NCBI GenBank assembly: GCA_035536915.1
Contig: DATLNE010000010.1
Span: forward strand, 62,001 to 126,000
DNA length: 64,000 nt
From: Acidimicrobiales bacterium
GTDB taxonomy: Bacteria > Actinomycetota > Acidimicrobiia > Acidimicrobiales > JAHWLA01
Direction: 5' to 3'
Position numbers and translations under genes: made by a program
Notes under the pieces: generated by a model
Database searches by the model: none
Told to the model about the DNA's origin: nothing
What the model saw: the letters and a program-made list of their open reading frames with translations, nothing else
Part shown: piece after piece, positions 36,850 through 44,608 of the stretch
Numbering within the stretch: the stretch's first letter is position 1
Layout of the letters: each line of letters starts with the position of its first letter

Positions 36850-36887
36850 GAAATCGCTCGGTGTCGTTTCGTCCGCGCAACTGTGTT

Positions 36888-36905
36888 GCATATATGCTAT
36901 GAGGG
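36888..36905 (+). promoter_or_regulatory. Promoter/operator of the XRE-nucleotidyltransferase pair
   Basis: A perfect palindrome GCATATATGC (36888-36897) overlaps the -10 box TATGCT (36893-36898), 7 nt before GTG 36906. This is suited to autorepression by the XRE protein. Confidence 0.5.
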
Positions 36906-37481
36906 GTGAGTTCGCCCTCCGCTCTCGTCCGTGAAGCCCGGATCGCAGCCGGGCTGTCCCGTCGTGCCCTCGCGCTGCGAGCAGGTGTTCCGACGTCGAC
37001 TGTGTCCCGCATCGAGGACGACGACGTCGACCCGACGTTCACGATGCTCGAACGCGTTCTCGCCGCGGCCGGACGGCAGATGGGGATCTCTGCCACGGCT
37101 CTCGACCGCGATCGCACGCTCGCCGGTCTCGTGGACATCTACGACGTTTTGCTCCCGGGCACGGGGATCGACTGGACGCGCCTGCGGGGGTTCATCGACT
37201 GGATCCGGCTCCACCCCGACCAAGCCGAGGCTGCAATCTCCACGCCACCGCCGCGCACCGGCCCGTTCGTCGCCGCGCTTCTCGCCGCCGTGGCGGATCA
37301 GGTCGCACACGACGCAGGCGTCGCATCGCCTCGGTGGACCCGGTCGGTCCCACCACTCCGCGAGGAATGGGTGCCTCCCGGCACCCCGCGGATGGTCGCT
37401 GCCGCACGCCGACGAACGTCCGAGCCCTTCAGGCGCCGCAACATCGTCCTCGCTGTCGACGACCTCTGGCGCGCCGCGTGA
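36906..37481 (+). CDS. XRE-family antitoxin-like regulator
   Basis: 191 residues from GTG 36906. The N-terminal helix-turn-helix SALVREARIAAGLSRRALALRAGVPTSTVSRIEDDDVDPTFTMLERVLAAAG is clear (about 4-57). The rest is helical and family-specific. Its stop overlaps the GTG start of the nucleotidyltransferase (GTGA, 37478-37481). This pairing is typical of two-gene toxin-antitoxin or abortive-infection modules (AbiE-like). Confidence 0.78.
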   Translation: MSSPSALVREARIAAGLSRRALALRAGVPTSTVSRIEDDDVDPTFTMLERVLAAAGRQMGISATALDRDRTLAGLVDIYDVLLPGTGIDWTRLRGFIDWIRLHPDQAEAAISTPPPRTGPFVAALLAAVADQVAHDAGVASPRWTRSVPPLREEWVPPGTPRMVAAARRRTSEPFRRRNIVLAVDDLWRAA

Positions 37482-38029
37482 GTGTCGGCGTCCTCTCCGG
37501 CGAAGACATCCTCGGCCTGCTGGATGCAGTCGCCCATCGGCTCGAGAAGTCCCCCGGTGGCGAGCCTGCGACCATCGTCGTGGTCGGTGGCTCATTCATG
37601 GCCTTGCACGGGCTTCGGGCGGGGACCGCCGACGTCGACACGATCACGCGCATCGACGACCGGTTGCGCAAGGTCATTGAGGACATCGCGGCCGAGCGCG
37701 ATCTGCGTCCGGACTGGCTTAACGATCGCTCGGCAGCGTTTGCGCCTATCGGCCTCGACGTCATGAGCTGTACCACGCTGTTCGAGCGCAGGTCTCTCAT
37801 CGTCCTTGGCCCGCCCGCCCACTTCGTGTTCCTGATGAAACTCTTTGCGGCGCGATCGGTCGACTACGACGACATGGTCGCCCTTTGGCCGGTGTGCTCG
37901 TTCGGGTCCGCGGCCGACGCCGTCAGCCGCTTCTATGCCGCGTACCCTCACGTCGAGCGCGACCCGCACCTCGTCGACTTCGTCCAGGGCATCGCATCGC
38001 AGAGCGGTGGCAGGCCGTCACCCGAGTGA
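37478..38029 (+). CDS. Nucleotidyltransferase-like protein (probable toxin partner)
   Basis: 183 residues from GTG 37478. VVVGGSFMALHGLRAGTADVDTITRID shows the GG/S...DxD pattern of the polymerase-beta-type nucleotidyltransferase fold seen in DUF6036 and AbiEii proteins. Translationally coupled to the XRE gene. AbiEii toxins transfer nucleotides to RNA; whether this one does is inference. Island repeat copy D lies 30 bp past the stop. Confidence 0.7.
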   Translation: MSVGVLSGEDILGLLDAVAHRLEKSPGGEPATIVVVGGSFMALHGLRAGTADVDTITRIDDRLRKVIEDIAAERDLRPDWLNDRSAAFAPIGLDVMSCTTLFERRSLIVLGPPAHFVFLMKLFAARSVDYDDMVALWPVCSFGSAADAVSRFYAAYPHVERDPHLVDFVQGIASQSGGRPSPE

Positions 38030-38058
38030 GAGTGGCGGCGCGGCGAGCAGTGGAACGC

Positions 38059-38086
38059 GGTTCGTGCAATGACAACCCAGGTCCAC
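38059..38086 (+). repeat. Island repeat, copy D
   Basis: GGTTCGTGCAATGACA followed by ACCCAGGTCCAC; one mismatch to copy A over 28 bp. Confidence 0.75.
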
Positions 38087-38690
38087 TAGTCCATCCGGTC
38101 TCCTCGGACGGGGCTTCAGGCTGCGGCCGGTCGAGGATGTCCTGTAGCTCCTCACGGCGACGCGCGCAGACCTGCCCTTGGGTATGGAGCCAACTGTCTG
38201 CAGACGCTCCACGGTGCGTGGTGGAGCTACTACTGCGGGTCAACGACGTACGCCACGCCTCCGTCCACGACGTCGGACCAACGGATCGAACCTGCCTTCA
38301 CCAGTGACGACATCGTGGGTCCGGCCATGGACTTCGAGACCACCTTTCACAACTACTCGTGCTCACTTCGATGCTGCTGGCGACTGTCGGCTGGTTGGCC
38401 AACCACGAGCCGCACCCTCGCCCTCATACACGGTCGTCGCATGAGGGAGACGGGAAGCCACTTGCGGGTGCTTGGCGCCGCCTACGACGAGAGTTTCTGG
38501 GTTCGACGTTGTTTTCGGCCACAGCCGCACGTTGTCCATGTGAGAAAACCGGGAGGACAACAACCCCCTCCGCACGAATGACTCGGGAAACGGAGGAACG
38601 AAGGTCCGGGGGGTTCGGTGCCGCAAGGCTGCTTCATTGCGTACCTCGCGTTCTGGGCCACTCGTGCCAAATGAAAGAAAGAGAAACGCG
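38087..38690. other. Region without an intact gene, possible gene remnant
   Basis: One frame over about 38172-38390 looks protein-like (ANCLQTLHGAWWSYYCGST, later GPAMDFETTFHNYSCS) but has no start and no clear end, so it may be a decayed secreted-protein gene. The rest is unremarkable and less GC-rich than the core. Confidence 0.4.
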
Positions 38691-39281
38691 ATGAAAATGA
38701 CGGGATGGAGAAGGTCGCTTGCCATGCTCGCGGTCGCAGCGGCGATCGTGACTGCGGCGCCGGCGCCAGGGGCACAGGCTTTGAGCACCGTGGTTCGCGA
38801 TGAGGGGCACGGATGGTTCAGCACCACGAACGTCTCGGCATTCGTGGACGTCGCCGGTGCCGCCGACACGCACCACGGCCCCAACTACTGGGAGTTCACG
38901 GTCACCTACCGTTGCAACACCGGCGTGTGGGAGACCTTGGGTGCCAACTCGATCTATACGACCGATGGCAACGCCAGCGCGGGTGACACGTCGGGCACCC
39001 TGGACGTCTGGGGCTGGGGACGGTTCTGCGGCGATGTCGTCGCGCAGCGCTACCACTTCCGCGCCGATATGACCGGAACCACGAGTTGCGGCTCGAGCGA
39101 CTCCGGTCCGACCGTGAGCGCGGGACCGGTCGGTGCCAACTATGCGAAGTTCCGCTGCAATACGGGCCCGGGCACTGCATTGTTCGACTTCTACTCGGCC
39201 TTCGGGGGCGGTTACCACTACAACAACTACACGGGCGGTTCCCGTCTCGAATACTGGAACAGCGTGACGATCACGGGATAA
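38691..39281 (+). CDS. Secreted protein of unknown function
   Basis: 196 residues; ATG 38691 after AAAGAAAGAG. Basic start MKMTGWRR, hydrophobic core and AxA site (APGAQA, about residue 32) form a Sec signal peptide. The mature part is rich in Gly, Tyr, Thr and Asn with four cysteines (C74, C106, C128, C148) that could pair as disulfides, suggesting a small beta-rich extracellular domain. No family recognised. It is alone between repeats D and E. Confidence 0.65.
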   Translation: MKMTGWRRSLAMLAVAAAIVTAAPAPGAQALSTVVRDEGHGWFSTTNVSAFVDVAGAADTHHGPNYWEFTVTYRCNTGVWETLGANSIYTTDGNASAGDTSGTLDVWGWGRFCGDVVAQRYHFRADMTGTTSCGSSDSGPTVSAGPVGANYAKFRCNTGPGTALFDFYSAFGGGYHYNNYTGGSRLEYWNSVTITG

Positions 39282-39318
39282 CCGTGTCGTGACGATTGCA
39301 CCCTAGGCGTCGTTCCTC

Positions 39319-39352
39319 GGGGGGTGAGCGGCGATCGCGCCGCCCACCCCCC
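39319..39352 (+). terminator. Hairpin terminator after the secreted protein gene
   Basis: GGGGGGTG (39319-39326) pairs with CACCCCCC (39345-39352), continued by GCGGCG/CGCCGC across one mismatch, 4-nt loop. Lies 38 bp past the stop; no T-tract. Confidence 0.55.
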
Positions 39353-39597
39353 GATGACATCGACGGAGGGGGGGGAGGGCCGAACACGGCGGCGCTGGCT
39401 CGCCACCCGCCGACCTACTTGCCCAACGGAGCTACGGTGACGACCGGGACTGCCGGTGGGTTGCCACCCAGTGACCCTGACCTGACCCCCTGAAATCGGT
39501 CCACCTGATGGACCGAAGATCGGGGTTCGGCCACCATCACCGTGCCGTAGAACCGTTGTTCGGCGCGATAGAAGATGGGGGCACCCTTGACGCTCGG

Positions 39598-39627
39598 GGT
39601 GTTTACATAATGACACCTCAGGTCCAC
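39598..39627 (+). repeat. Island repeat, copy E
   Basis: GGTGTTTACATAATGACA followed by CCTCAGGTCCAC; intermediate between the A/D and B/C forms. It precedes the VapBC module. Confidence 0.6.
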
Positions 39628-39673
39628 TCGAATCACAACGTTGTAGTTGTCTGGGTGCCGATATGCATGTGTC

Positions 39674-39695
39674 AGCGCCACAATGGCGCTACACT
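39674..39695 (+). promoter_or_regulatory. vapBC promoter and operator
   Basis: Inverted repeat AGCGCC-N5-GGCGCT (39674-39690) abuts a -10 box TACACT (39690-39695) that ends 6 nt before the vapB ATG. Suits autoregulation by VapB and a leaderless transcript. Confidence 0.6.
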
Positions 39696-39701
39696 GGCAA
39701 C

Positions 39702-39932
39702 ATGCCGAGCATCCAGGTGAAAGACGTTCCGGAGGATGTCCACTCCGTGCTACGGCGACGGGCCGGCGCGTCCGGTCAATCTCTGCAGGAGTACCTCCTT
39801 GCCCGACTGGTGGATGAGGCGCGTACTCCCACGCTCGACGAGGTCCTCGGACGCATCGAGCATCGAACGGGTGGCCGCGTCGCCTTGAAGGAAGCCGTGC
39901 GGGCGGTGCGCGCCGATCGCGACGCCAGTTGA
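39702..39932 (+). CDS. vapB: VapB/FitA-like antitoxin
   Basis: 76 residues from ATG 39702. The start SIQVKDVPEDVHSVLRRRAGASGQSLQEYLLARL is the ribbon-helix-helix of FitA/VapB antitoxins; the C-terminal half (TPTLDEVLGRIEHRTG) is the toxin-binding tail. Its TGA overlaps the TTG start of the PIN toxin gene. Confidence 0.88.
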   Translation: MPSIQVKDVPEDVHSVLRRRAGASGQSLQEYLLARLVDEARTPTLDEVLGRIEHRTGGRVALKEAVRAVRADRDAS

Positions 39933-40321
39933 TCGTTGTCGACGCGAGCGTGCTCGCGACCGCTTTGGCGGACGACGACGCCGGTGGCCGCCGTGTGCGA
40001 GAGCGATTAGCCGGTGAACGCCTTGCGGCACCCGAACTGCTGGACCTCGAAGTCATCTCTGCCTTCCGTCGCCTGTGTGCCGCCGGGACACTGACGGCCG
40101 AACGGGCGGAAGCCGCTGTCATCGACCTCCACGATCTCCGGGTCCAGCGAGTGCCCCACCGCCCCCTTTTGGATCGCTGCTGGGAACTGCGCAAGAACGT
40201 GACGGTCTACGACGCCGCCTACATCGCCCTCGCAGAGAGCCTCGATGTCACGCTGCTCACTGCAGATCGCCGGCTCGTCAATGCACCAGGCGCTCAGTGC
40301 AGCTTCGAGTTGGTGATGTGA
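39929..40321 (+). CDS. vapC: VapC-like PIN-domain toxin
   Basis: 130 residues from TTG 39929 (TTGA overlap with vapB). PIN-domain acidic residues are in place: D5 (VVDAS), E41 (LDLEVISAF), D95 (VYDAAYIALAE) and D113 (LLTADRRL). PIN toxins are Mg-dependent RNases that cut tRNA or rRNA. Forms a complete toxin-antitoxin cassette after repeat E. Confidence 0.92.
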   Translation: MIVVDASVLATALADDDAGGRRVRERLAGERLAAPELLDLEVISAFRRLCAAGTLTAERAEAAVIDLHDLRVQRVPHRPLLDRCWELRKNVTVYDAAYIALAESLDVTLLTADRRLVNAPGAQCSFELVM

Positions 40322-40487
40322 CGACGCCCCGCGAGTGATCGCCATTGCCGCGCCGGGCTTCGTGTTCTTGGTCATGGGAGCAGCGTGCGCCTTAGCCCGG
40401 GCGGGCGTCACGTGCGACGTTCGTTACGCGACAACCCGCAGACGCTGACGAAACGCCCCGAGCGTCAGGAGCAACGTCCTCCCCGCA

Positions 40488-41360
40488 GTGGCGTCCAACG
40501 TGGGCGAGACTCGCGGCATGGTGGTTGTGATCGCCTGCGGACTGCTGGTGGCCGTCGGGCTCACCGCCGGCGTCCGTTGGGGTGGGCTCAAGTTCCAGCC
40601 GCCGCCGCCGTCGTCGGACGCGGAGGCGCGAGTCGACGTAGCCCGTCGTTATGTGTGGTACCTGGCGGTGGCCGCAGTCTCGGGGCTCGGCGCGGGTGTC
40701 CTTGTAGCCGGCGCCGGCGGACGGTTGGTGATGCGGCTGCTGGCCGTCACCTCGCCTGGGGCGGCACGGGGCCGGGTCACGGAGGCCAACGAGATCGTTG
40801 GCGAGATCACGGTCGGCGGCACCGTCGGCTTCGTCGTGTTCACCGGGCTCTTCTTCGGACTGGGGACCGGCGTCCTCTACCTTCTGGTGCGCCGGTGGCT
40901 GCCGGCCGGACGGCTTGGCGGCCTCGCTTTTGGCGGGCTGCTCCTGGTTGTGGCCGGGACTCGGATCGAGCCGCTCAGACCCGACAACGCGGACTTCGAC
41001 ATCGTCGGCCCGTCCTCGGTCGCGCTGCTCGCCTTCGGCGCGCTCGTCGTTCTCCATGGTGTGGTCGTTGCGGCACTCGCTGCCCGCTACGCAACCACGC
41101 TGCCGCTCCTGGCGCGGGAGCGGCGGGCCCTCGTCGGCCACGCGCCGCTGTTGTTGCTCCTGCCCGCTGTGTTCCCTCTGCTCCTGCTCGCGTTGGTTGG
41201 ACTGGTCGCGGTCGCGCTGAGCCAGGTGGAGCCGATCAGGACAGGTCTGCACGGACCGAAGGCAACCTTCTTCGGACGCGTGATCCTCGCGGGTGTGGCG
41301 CTTGTGGCACTGCCCGGCTTCGTCACCGCCGTGGTGGACATCGCCGGCAGCGGCCCATAG
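40488..41360 (+). CDS. Polytopic membrane protein
   Basis: 290 residues from GTG 40488; ATG 40518 would give 280. About six to seven hydrophobic segments: near 11-32, 56-90, 105-130, 144-160, 178-200, 220-245 and 265-288. A conserved-looking EANEIVGEITVGGTVGF sits between the second and third. No family recognised. No RBS at either start. Its codon use is closer to core genes than that of the island. Confidence 0.6.
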   Translation: MASNVGETRGMVVVIACGLLVAVGLTAGVRWGGLKFQPPPPSSDAEARVDVARRYVWYLAVAAVSGLGAGVLVAGAGGRLVMRLLAVTSPGAARGRVTEANEIVGEITVGGTVGFVVFTGLFFGLGTGVLYLLVRRWLPAGRLGGLAFGGLLLVVAGTRIEPLRPDNADFDIVGPSSVALLAFGALVVLHGVVVAALAARYATTLPLLARERRALVGHAPLLLLLPAVFPLLLLALVGLVAVALSQVEPIRTGLHGPKATFFGRVILAGVALVALPGFVTAVVDIAGSGP

Positions 41361-41643
41361 CCACCGGGAGCGAGGAACATCTCGGCGGCGGCTTCCCGTC
41401 GTCGCAGGCGGGCGGCTTCCCGTCTCGCAGGCGTGATCCCTGCGCCCGCGTGGGATGCTTGCCAACAGTCCACAAAGCGAATCCACGTCATGCTCGTAGG
41501 TGACGAATTGGTCGTAGAGCGTGTCGTCTTTGAAGCAGTCGGCTGTACCTGAAAACGCCGGAGCAACTCGCGTCGGCTTGGGTTCGGCGATTGACCAGCT
41601 GCCTCTCTATCGGCGTTTCACCGGGGAGCGCCCCGGCCGAACG
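41361..41643. other. Non-coding stretch with a tandem repeat
   Basis: A 24-bp and a 23-bp unit in tandem (41387-41410 and 41411-41433), each reading GGCGGCTTCCCGTC then TCGCAGGCG. No gene seen in the rest of the gap. Confidence 0.5.
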
Positions 41644-41829
41644 TCATCGGCGCCAGAACAGCAGGTGCGTCACCCCGCTCGGGCTGGGCACCGATTCCGA
41701 ATGGAAGCGGTCGAGCAGATCCTCGGGGGAGTGCCACAGACGTTCGCCCCGTCCGAGCTCGACGGGTGCAACGGCGATGTGCATGGCGTCGACCAGGTCG
41801 GCCTCGAGCCAGGCGTCGAGTTCCATCAA
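41644..41829 (-). pseudogene. Dihydrofolate reductase-like (RibD C-terminal) gene remnant
   Basis: 61 codons reading LEADLVDAMHIAVAPVELGRGERLW then DRFHSESVPSPSGVTHLLFWRR, the typical C-terminus of the DHFR-like (RibD_C) family. The first roughly 120 residues of the family, including the NADPH site, are missing; the frame runs straight into the stop region of the neighbouring surface-protein gene. A 3' fragment, not a functional enzyme. Confidence 0.7.
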
Positions 41830-41863
41830 GGGTTCCGGCCGCAGCCGGTACAGCCGCCGCGCG

Positions 41864-42889
41864 CTAGACGGGGAGAGCCGCCTGTCGGCGACCGTGCGAA
41901 CGTCGGCGCCGTCCCTTCATGTGGGCCATCCCGAAAACGACGAGGCCCACGCCTGCCGCCGTGGCTCCGGCGACCATCGGCCACCCGACCATCGAGTCTT
42001 TTCGTGCGGCCACGGCGTCGCCTTCACCAGCGTTGGGGAAGGTGATGGTGGCTTCACCTCGACGTTCGGTTACGCCGCTGGCCAGCGCCACCGTCGCGTC
42101 CCACGGCCCCGCCGGCAGGCGCTCGTCCAAGGTGATGGTGACCTTTTTGGTGTCGCCGACGGCGAGGGTGGTGTTGAGCTCGGCGGGGAACGGGCCGGCG
42201 CTGAGGCCGCCGGGGCCGTTGGACAGCAGCAGCGTCCCCGTCACGTCGAGCGCTCGGCCGCCGGTGTTGCGAACCGTGGCGGTGACCATCGGCGCCCCCT
42301 TGGCCGATCGGGCAGGGGTGAGGGCTTCAACGGCGAAGTCGGGGGCGGGAGCGCCGCCGGGCCCGACCGACAGGTAGAGGCGGATGCCGACGCGACTCAC
42401 CTGCACGACGCCGCCGGGCGCAGGCTGGGAGCGGGCTTCGGCCCACACGACGCCGTACTGCTCACCGGGTGCGGCATCGTCGGGCACGGCGACCTTGACG
42501 ACGGCCGTGAGCTTGGCGCCCGCGGCGACGTCGATGGTGCCGGGGCTGACGGTGGTCCATCTGGAGACGTCGTTCGGCGTGCGCCCTTCGGCGCCCACGA
42601 AGGCGCCGTCCTCGATGGTGGCAGCGGAGGAGTACAAGGCCACGTGATGGCTCGACGTGGTCGAGTTCGAGACTTCCACCCGACGCTCGATGACGGTGCC
42701 GGGGGCCAGGTGGTCGACGATGTAGATGCGCGCCCGTGGATCGTCCTTGGCGGCGACCGGCGCCTCGACCAGCCGGAGGCCGATGCCGCCCGCTGCTCCC
42801 TGGGCGGCGGCCGTCAACGGTGTTGCCGAAAGCCCGGCGGTCAGTACCAGTGCGGCAAGGGCGACCCGGCGGGACCGCGACCTAGACAA
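41864..42889 (-). CDS. DUF916-like cell-surface protein, membrane anchored
   Basis: 341 residues from TTG 42889. N-terminal signal (SRSRSRRVALAALVLTAGLSA), a DUF916/WxL-interacting-type beta domain (GIGLRLVEAPV...IYIVDHLAPGTVIERRVEVSNST), a second beta domain like DUF3324 (ALTPARSAKGAPMVTATVRNTGGRALDVTGTL), a C-terminal TM helix (MVAGATAAGVGLVVFGMAHM) and a basic tail. In Firmicutes such proteins partner WxL proteins on the wall. Start and upstream stop overlap by 8 nt, coupling it to the WxL-like gene. Confidence 0.78.
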   Translation of the reverse strand: MSRSRSRRVALAALVLTAGLSATPLTAAAQGAAGGIGLRLVEAPVAAKDDPRARIYIVDHLAPGTVIERRVEVSNSTTSSHHVALYSSAATIEDGAFVGAEGRTPNDVSRWTTVSPGTIDVAAGAKLTAVVKVAVPDDAAPGEQYGVVWAEARSQPAPGGVVQVSRVGIRLYLSVGPGGAPAPDFAVEALTPARSAKGAPMVTATVRNTGGRALDVTGTLLLSNGPGGLSAGPFPAELNTTLAVGDTKKVTITLDERLPAGPWDATVALASGVTERRGEATITFPNAGEGDAVAARKDSMVGWPMVAGATAAGVGLVVFGMAHMKGRRRRSHGRRQAALPV

Positions 42890-43412
42890 CGGAGTGCGTG
42901 ATCGTCGCGGAGTAGACGTTGGCGGCCATGCCTCCGGGGACGGCGACGCTGATGGTCGGGTTCCACGTGGCCGAGTTGTCGCCGGTGATGCCGGTGGCGG
43001 TGACCGCAGGTGCAACGCCGGTCAGGTTCGGCGGGTTGTTGGCCGTGTAGGTGGCAGTGCCGACCTTGACGATGTCGCCGGCGGTGTAGCCGACCGCGCT
43101 GGCGGCGATGGCCGGGCCTGACGGCGGCGTGAACGCAGTGGAGATCACGCTTGCCACCCATCCCGATCCGGCGGCGGCGCTACGGGCGTCGTTGACCTGC
43201 ACCTGGCCCAGCGGCCCGCTGATCGTCCCGCCTTGGACCGAGTTGGCCCGCGTGCCGAGGCTTCCGGCGTCGGCGGGCACGGTGATCGTCAACGCGCCGC
43301 CGGTGACCGACACGGTCGCGCTCGTGGGTTCTGCCGCCGTCGCTGGTGCCGCGGCGACGCCGAGCGCAAGCACCAAGGAAGCGATGCTGAGAAAGGGAAG
43401 CGACCTGCTCAT
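42882..43412 (-). CDS. WxL-like secreted surface protein 1
   Basis: 176 residues; ATG 43412 with GAGGA 8 nt upstream. Signal peptide ending ATAAEP, then SVTGGALTITV, VNDARSAAAGSGWVASVISTAF and C-terminal SATWNPTISVAVPGGMAANVYSATITHSVV. The W-containing segment and the terminal YxATIT strand recall WxL domains, though the Leu is not kept. Translated together with the DUF916-like partner. A paralogue is encoded divergently. Confidence 0.7.
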   Translation of the reverse strand: MSRSLPFLSIASLVLALGVAAAPATAAEPTSATVSVTGGALTITVPADAGSLGTRANSVQGGTISGPLGQVQVNDARSAAAGSGWVASVISTAFTPPSGPAIAASAVGYTAGDIVKVGTATYTANNPPNLTGVAPAVTATGITGDNSATWNPTISVAVPGGMAANVYSATITHSVV

Positions 43413-43658
43413 GAGTGCGTCCTCGCCGACTGGTTCGACGCGCCGGGTGCGGCAGCCTCGTGCCTCTTTGATCGACATCCGGCATCACATCTGTGCTCAA
43501 CAGCGGCTCAATGCTGCCGCCGCGCAGCCACCGTTTCTGGCCCGGGCCACCCGTGCTCAACGTCTTCTCAACGCGGCTATAGCCACCGAGGAATGCCACC
43601 GACAGTGGTCATCAGATACGGGAGTCGACCGACCCCCACATCATCAAAAAGGATCCTC
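43413..43658. promoter_or_regulatory. Divergent intergenic region with spaced direct repeats
   Basis: Two copies of GTGCTCAAC-N5-CTCAA (43493-43511 and 43553-43571), exactly 60 bp apart, lie between the two divergent WxL-like genes. Possible binding sites of a shared activator. Confidence 0.4.
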
Positions 43659-44174
43659 ATGCAACTCCGTAAGCCTCTTATCATCCTCGCCACCGCGGCC
43701 ACGCTGGTCGTCGGTGCCGCTCTTCCGGCATCCGCCGACGACACCGACGCAACCTTCAGCCTCACCGGCGGGACGCTCACCCTCAGTGTGGGAGCGAGTG
43801 CTGCTCTCACCAATGAAGCGTCGGGCGTCGACGCCAACGTCATCACCGGCACCCTCGGCGAAGTGGCCGTGACCGATGCACGTGGCGGCACCGCCGGCTG
43901 GGTCACCTCCGCAGCGTCGACCACCTTCACGGGCGAGGGCCTGTCCGTCTCCACCGGCGTCGCCTACACCAACGGCACCGTCACGGAGACCGGGACCAAC
44001 ACCGTCGCCGCTGTCACCTCGAAAGCGCTCACGACGACCGCTGGCGCCGTGGCGACCGCGACCGCAGTGTCGGGCAACAACACCGCCTCGTGGAGCCCCA
44101 CCCTCGACGTCAGCATGCCCGCCGGCGCGCTCGCCGGCGCCTATGCAGGCACGGTGACCACGTCACTCGTCTGA
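43659..44174 (+). CDS. WxL-like secreted surface protein 2
   Basis: 171 residues; ATG 43659 with AAAGGA upstream. Signal peptide ends near LPASADD. The mature domain parallels protein 1: SLTGGTLTLSV, GEVAVTDARGGTAGWVTSAASTTF, and NNTASWSPTLDVSMPAGALAGAYAGTVTTSLV. Almost no charged residues and very rich in Thr/Ala. Divergent from protein 1, it could be a stand-alone wall component. Confidence 0.7.
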   Translation: MQLRKPLIILATAATLVVGAALPASADDTDATFSLTGGTLTLSVGASAALTNEASGVDANVITGTLGEVAVTDARGGTAGWVTSAASTTFTGEGLSVSTGVAYTNGTVTETGTNTVAAVTSKALTTTAGAVATATAVSGNNTASWSPTLDVSMPAGALAGAYAGTVTTSLV

Positions 44175-44292
44175 CGCCCAACGCTCGTCCATCGAGCTCA
44201 ACCCGACGACGGTCGAAGAGGCTCGCTGCGCTGATGCGTGGCGGGCCTCTTCCGCGCCGTGTCCGGCGAGGTCGGACGGCTACCGTGACCGC

Positions 44293-44559
44293 ATGGCCGG
44301 CTCGCCCTTGCCCGGTGGGGTAGTACACAAGCTTCCAGGCGACTTGCGCAACGTGCTCGTCGCCAACCCTGCGGCGCTGGAGGCATGGAAGGACATCACG
44401 CCTCTGGCCCGCAACGAGTTCATCTGCTGGGTAGAAGACGCCAAGCAGGACACGACCCGAGAACGCCGCATTCGGCGGACGAAGGAAGAGCTGGAGGAAG
44501 GCAAGCGCCGGCCCTGTTGCTGGCCGGGCTGCAAGCACCGCGAGCGCAACGGCGCGTAG
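44293..44559 (+). CDS. YdeI/OmpD-associated (OmdA) family protein
   Basis: 88 residues. DLRNVLVANPAALEAWKDITPLARNEFICWVEDAKQDTTRERRIRRTKEELEEGKRRPCCWPGCKHR matches the C-terminal bacteriocin-protection (YdeI/OmdA) module almost end to end. Function in actinobacteria is unclear. TACCGT (44281-44286) lies exactly 6 nt before the ATG: leaderless layout. Confidence 0.85.
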   Translation: MAGSPLPGGVVHKLPGDLRNVLVANPAALEAWKDITPLARNEFICWVEDAKQDTTRERRIRRTKEELEEGKRRPCCWPGCKHRERNGA

Positions 44560-44608
44560 GCCTGCACCACAGGCCGCTCGATGCCGATGGGCGCGCCATG
44601 ATGGACGC

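Larger units (their letters stand above)
29349..40321. mobile_element. tRNA-Val-anchored genomic island
   Basis: A large serine recombinase gene terminates within tRNA-Val. Rightward lie toxin-antitoxin-like modules, a DUF3800 gene, degraded genes and long non-coding stretches whose base composition looks less GC-rich than the core. Repeat copies punctuate the region. No second copy of the tRNA 3' end was found, so the right boundary is a guess: VapBC is the last clear accessory module, and a degenerate repeat near 40419 could push the edge to about 41.8 kb. Confidence 0.6.

Noticed and set aside
36066-39627. Island repeats as canonical integron attC sites
   Set aside because: The RYYYAAC/GTTRRRY core pairs and a tyrosine integron integrase are missing; only a serine recombinase is present.
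29316-40321. Second copy of the tRNA-Val 3' end as attR
   Set aside because: I scanned for the T-arm and acceptor sequence and found no convincing repeat inside the window, so no right att site is claimed.
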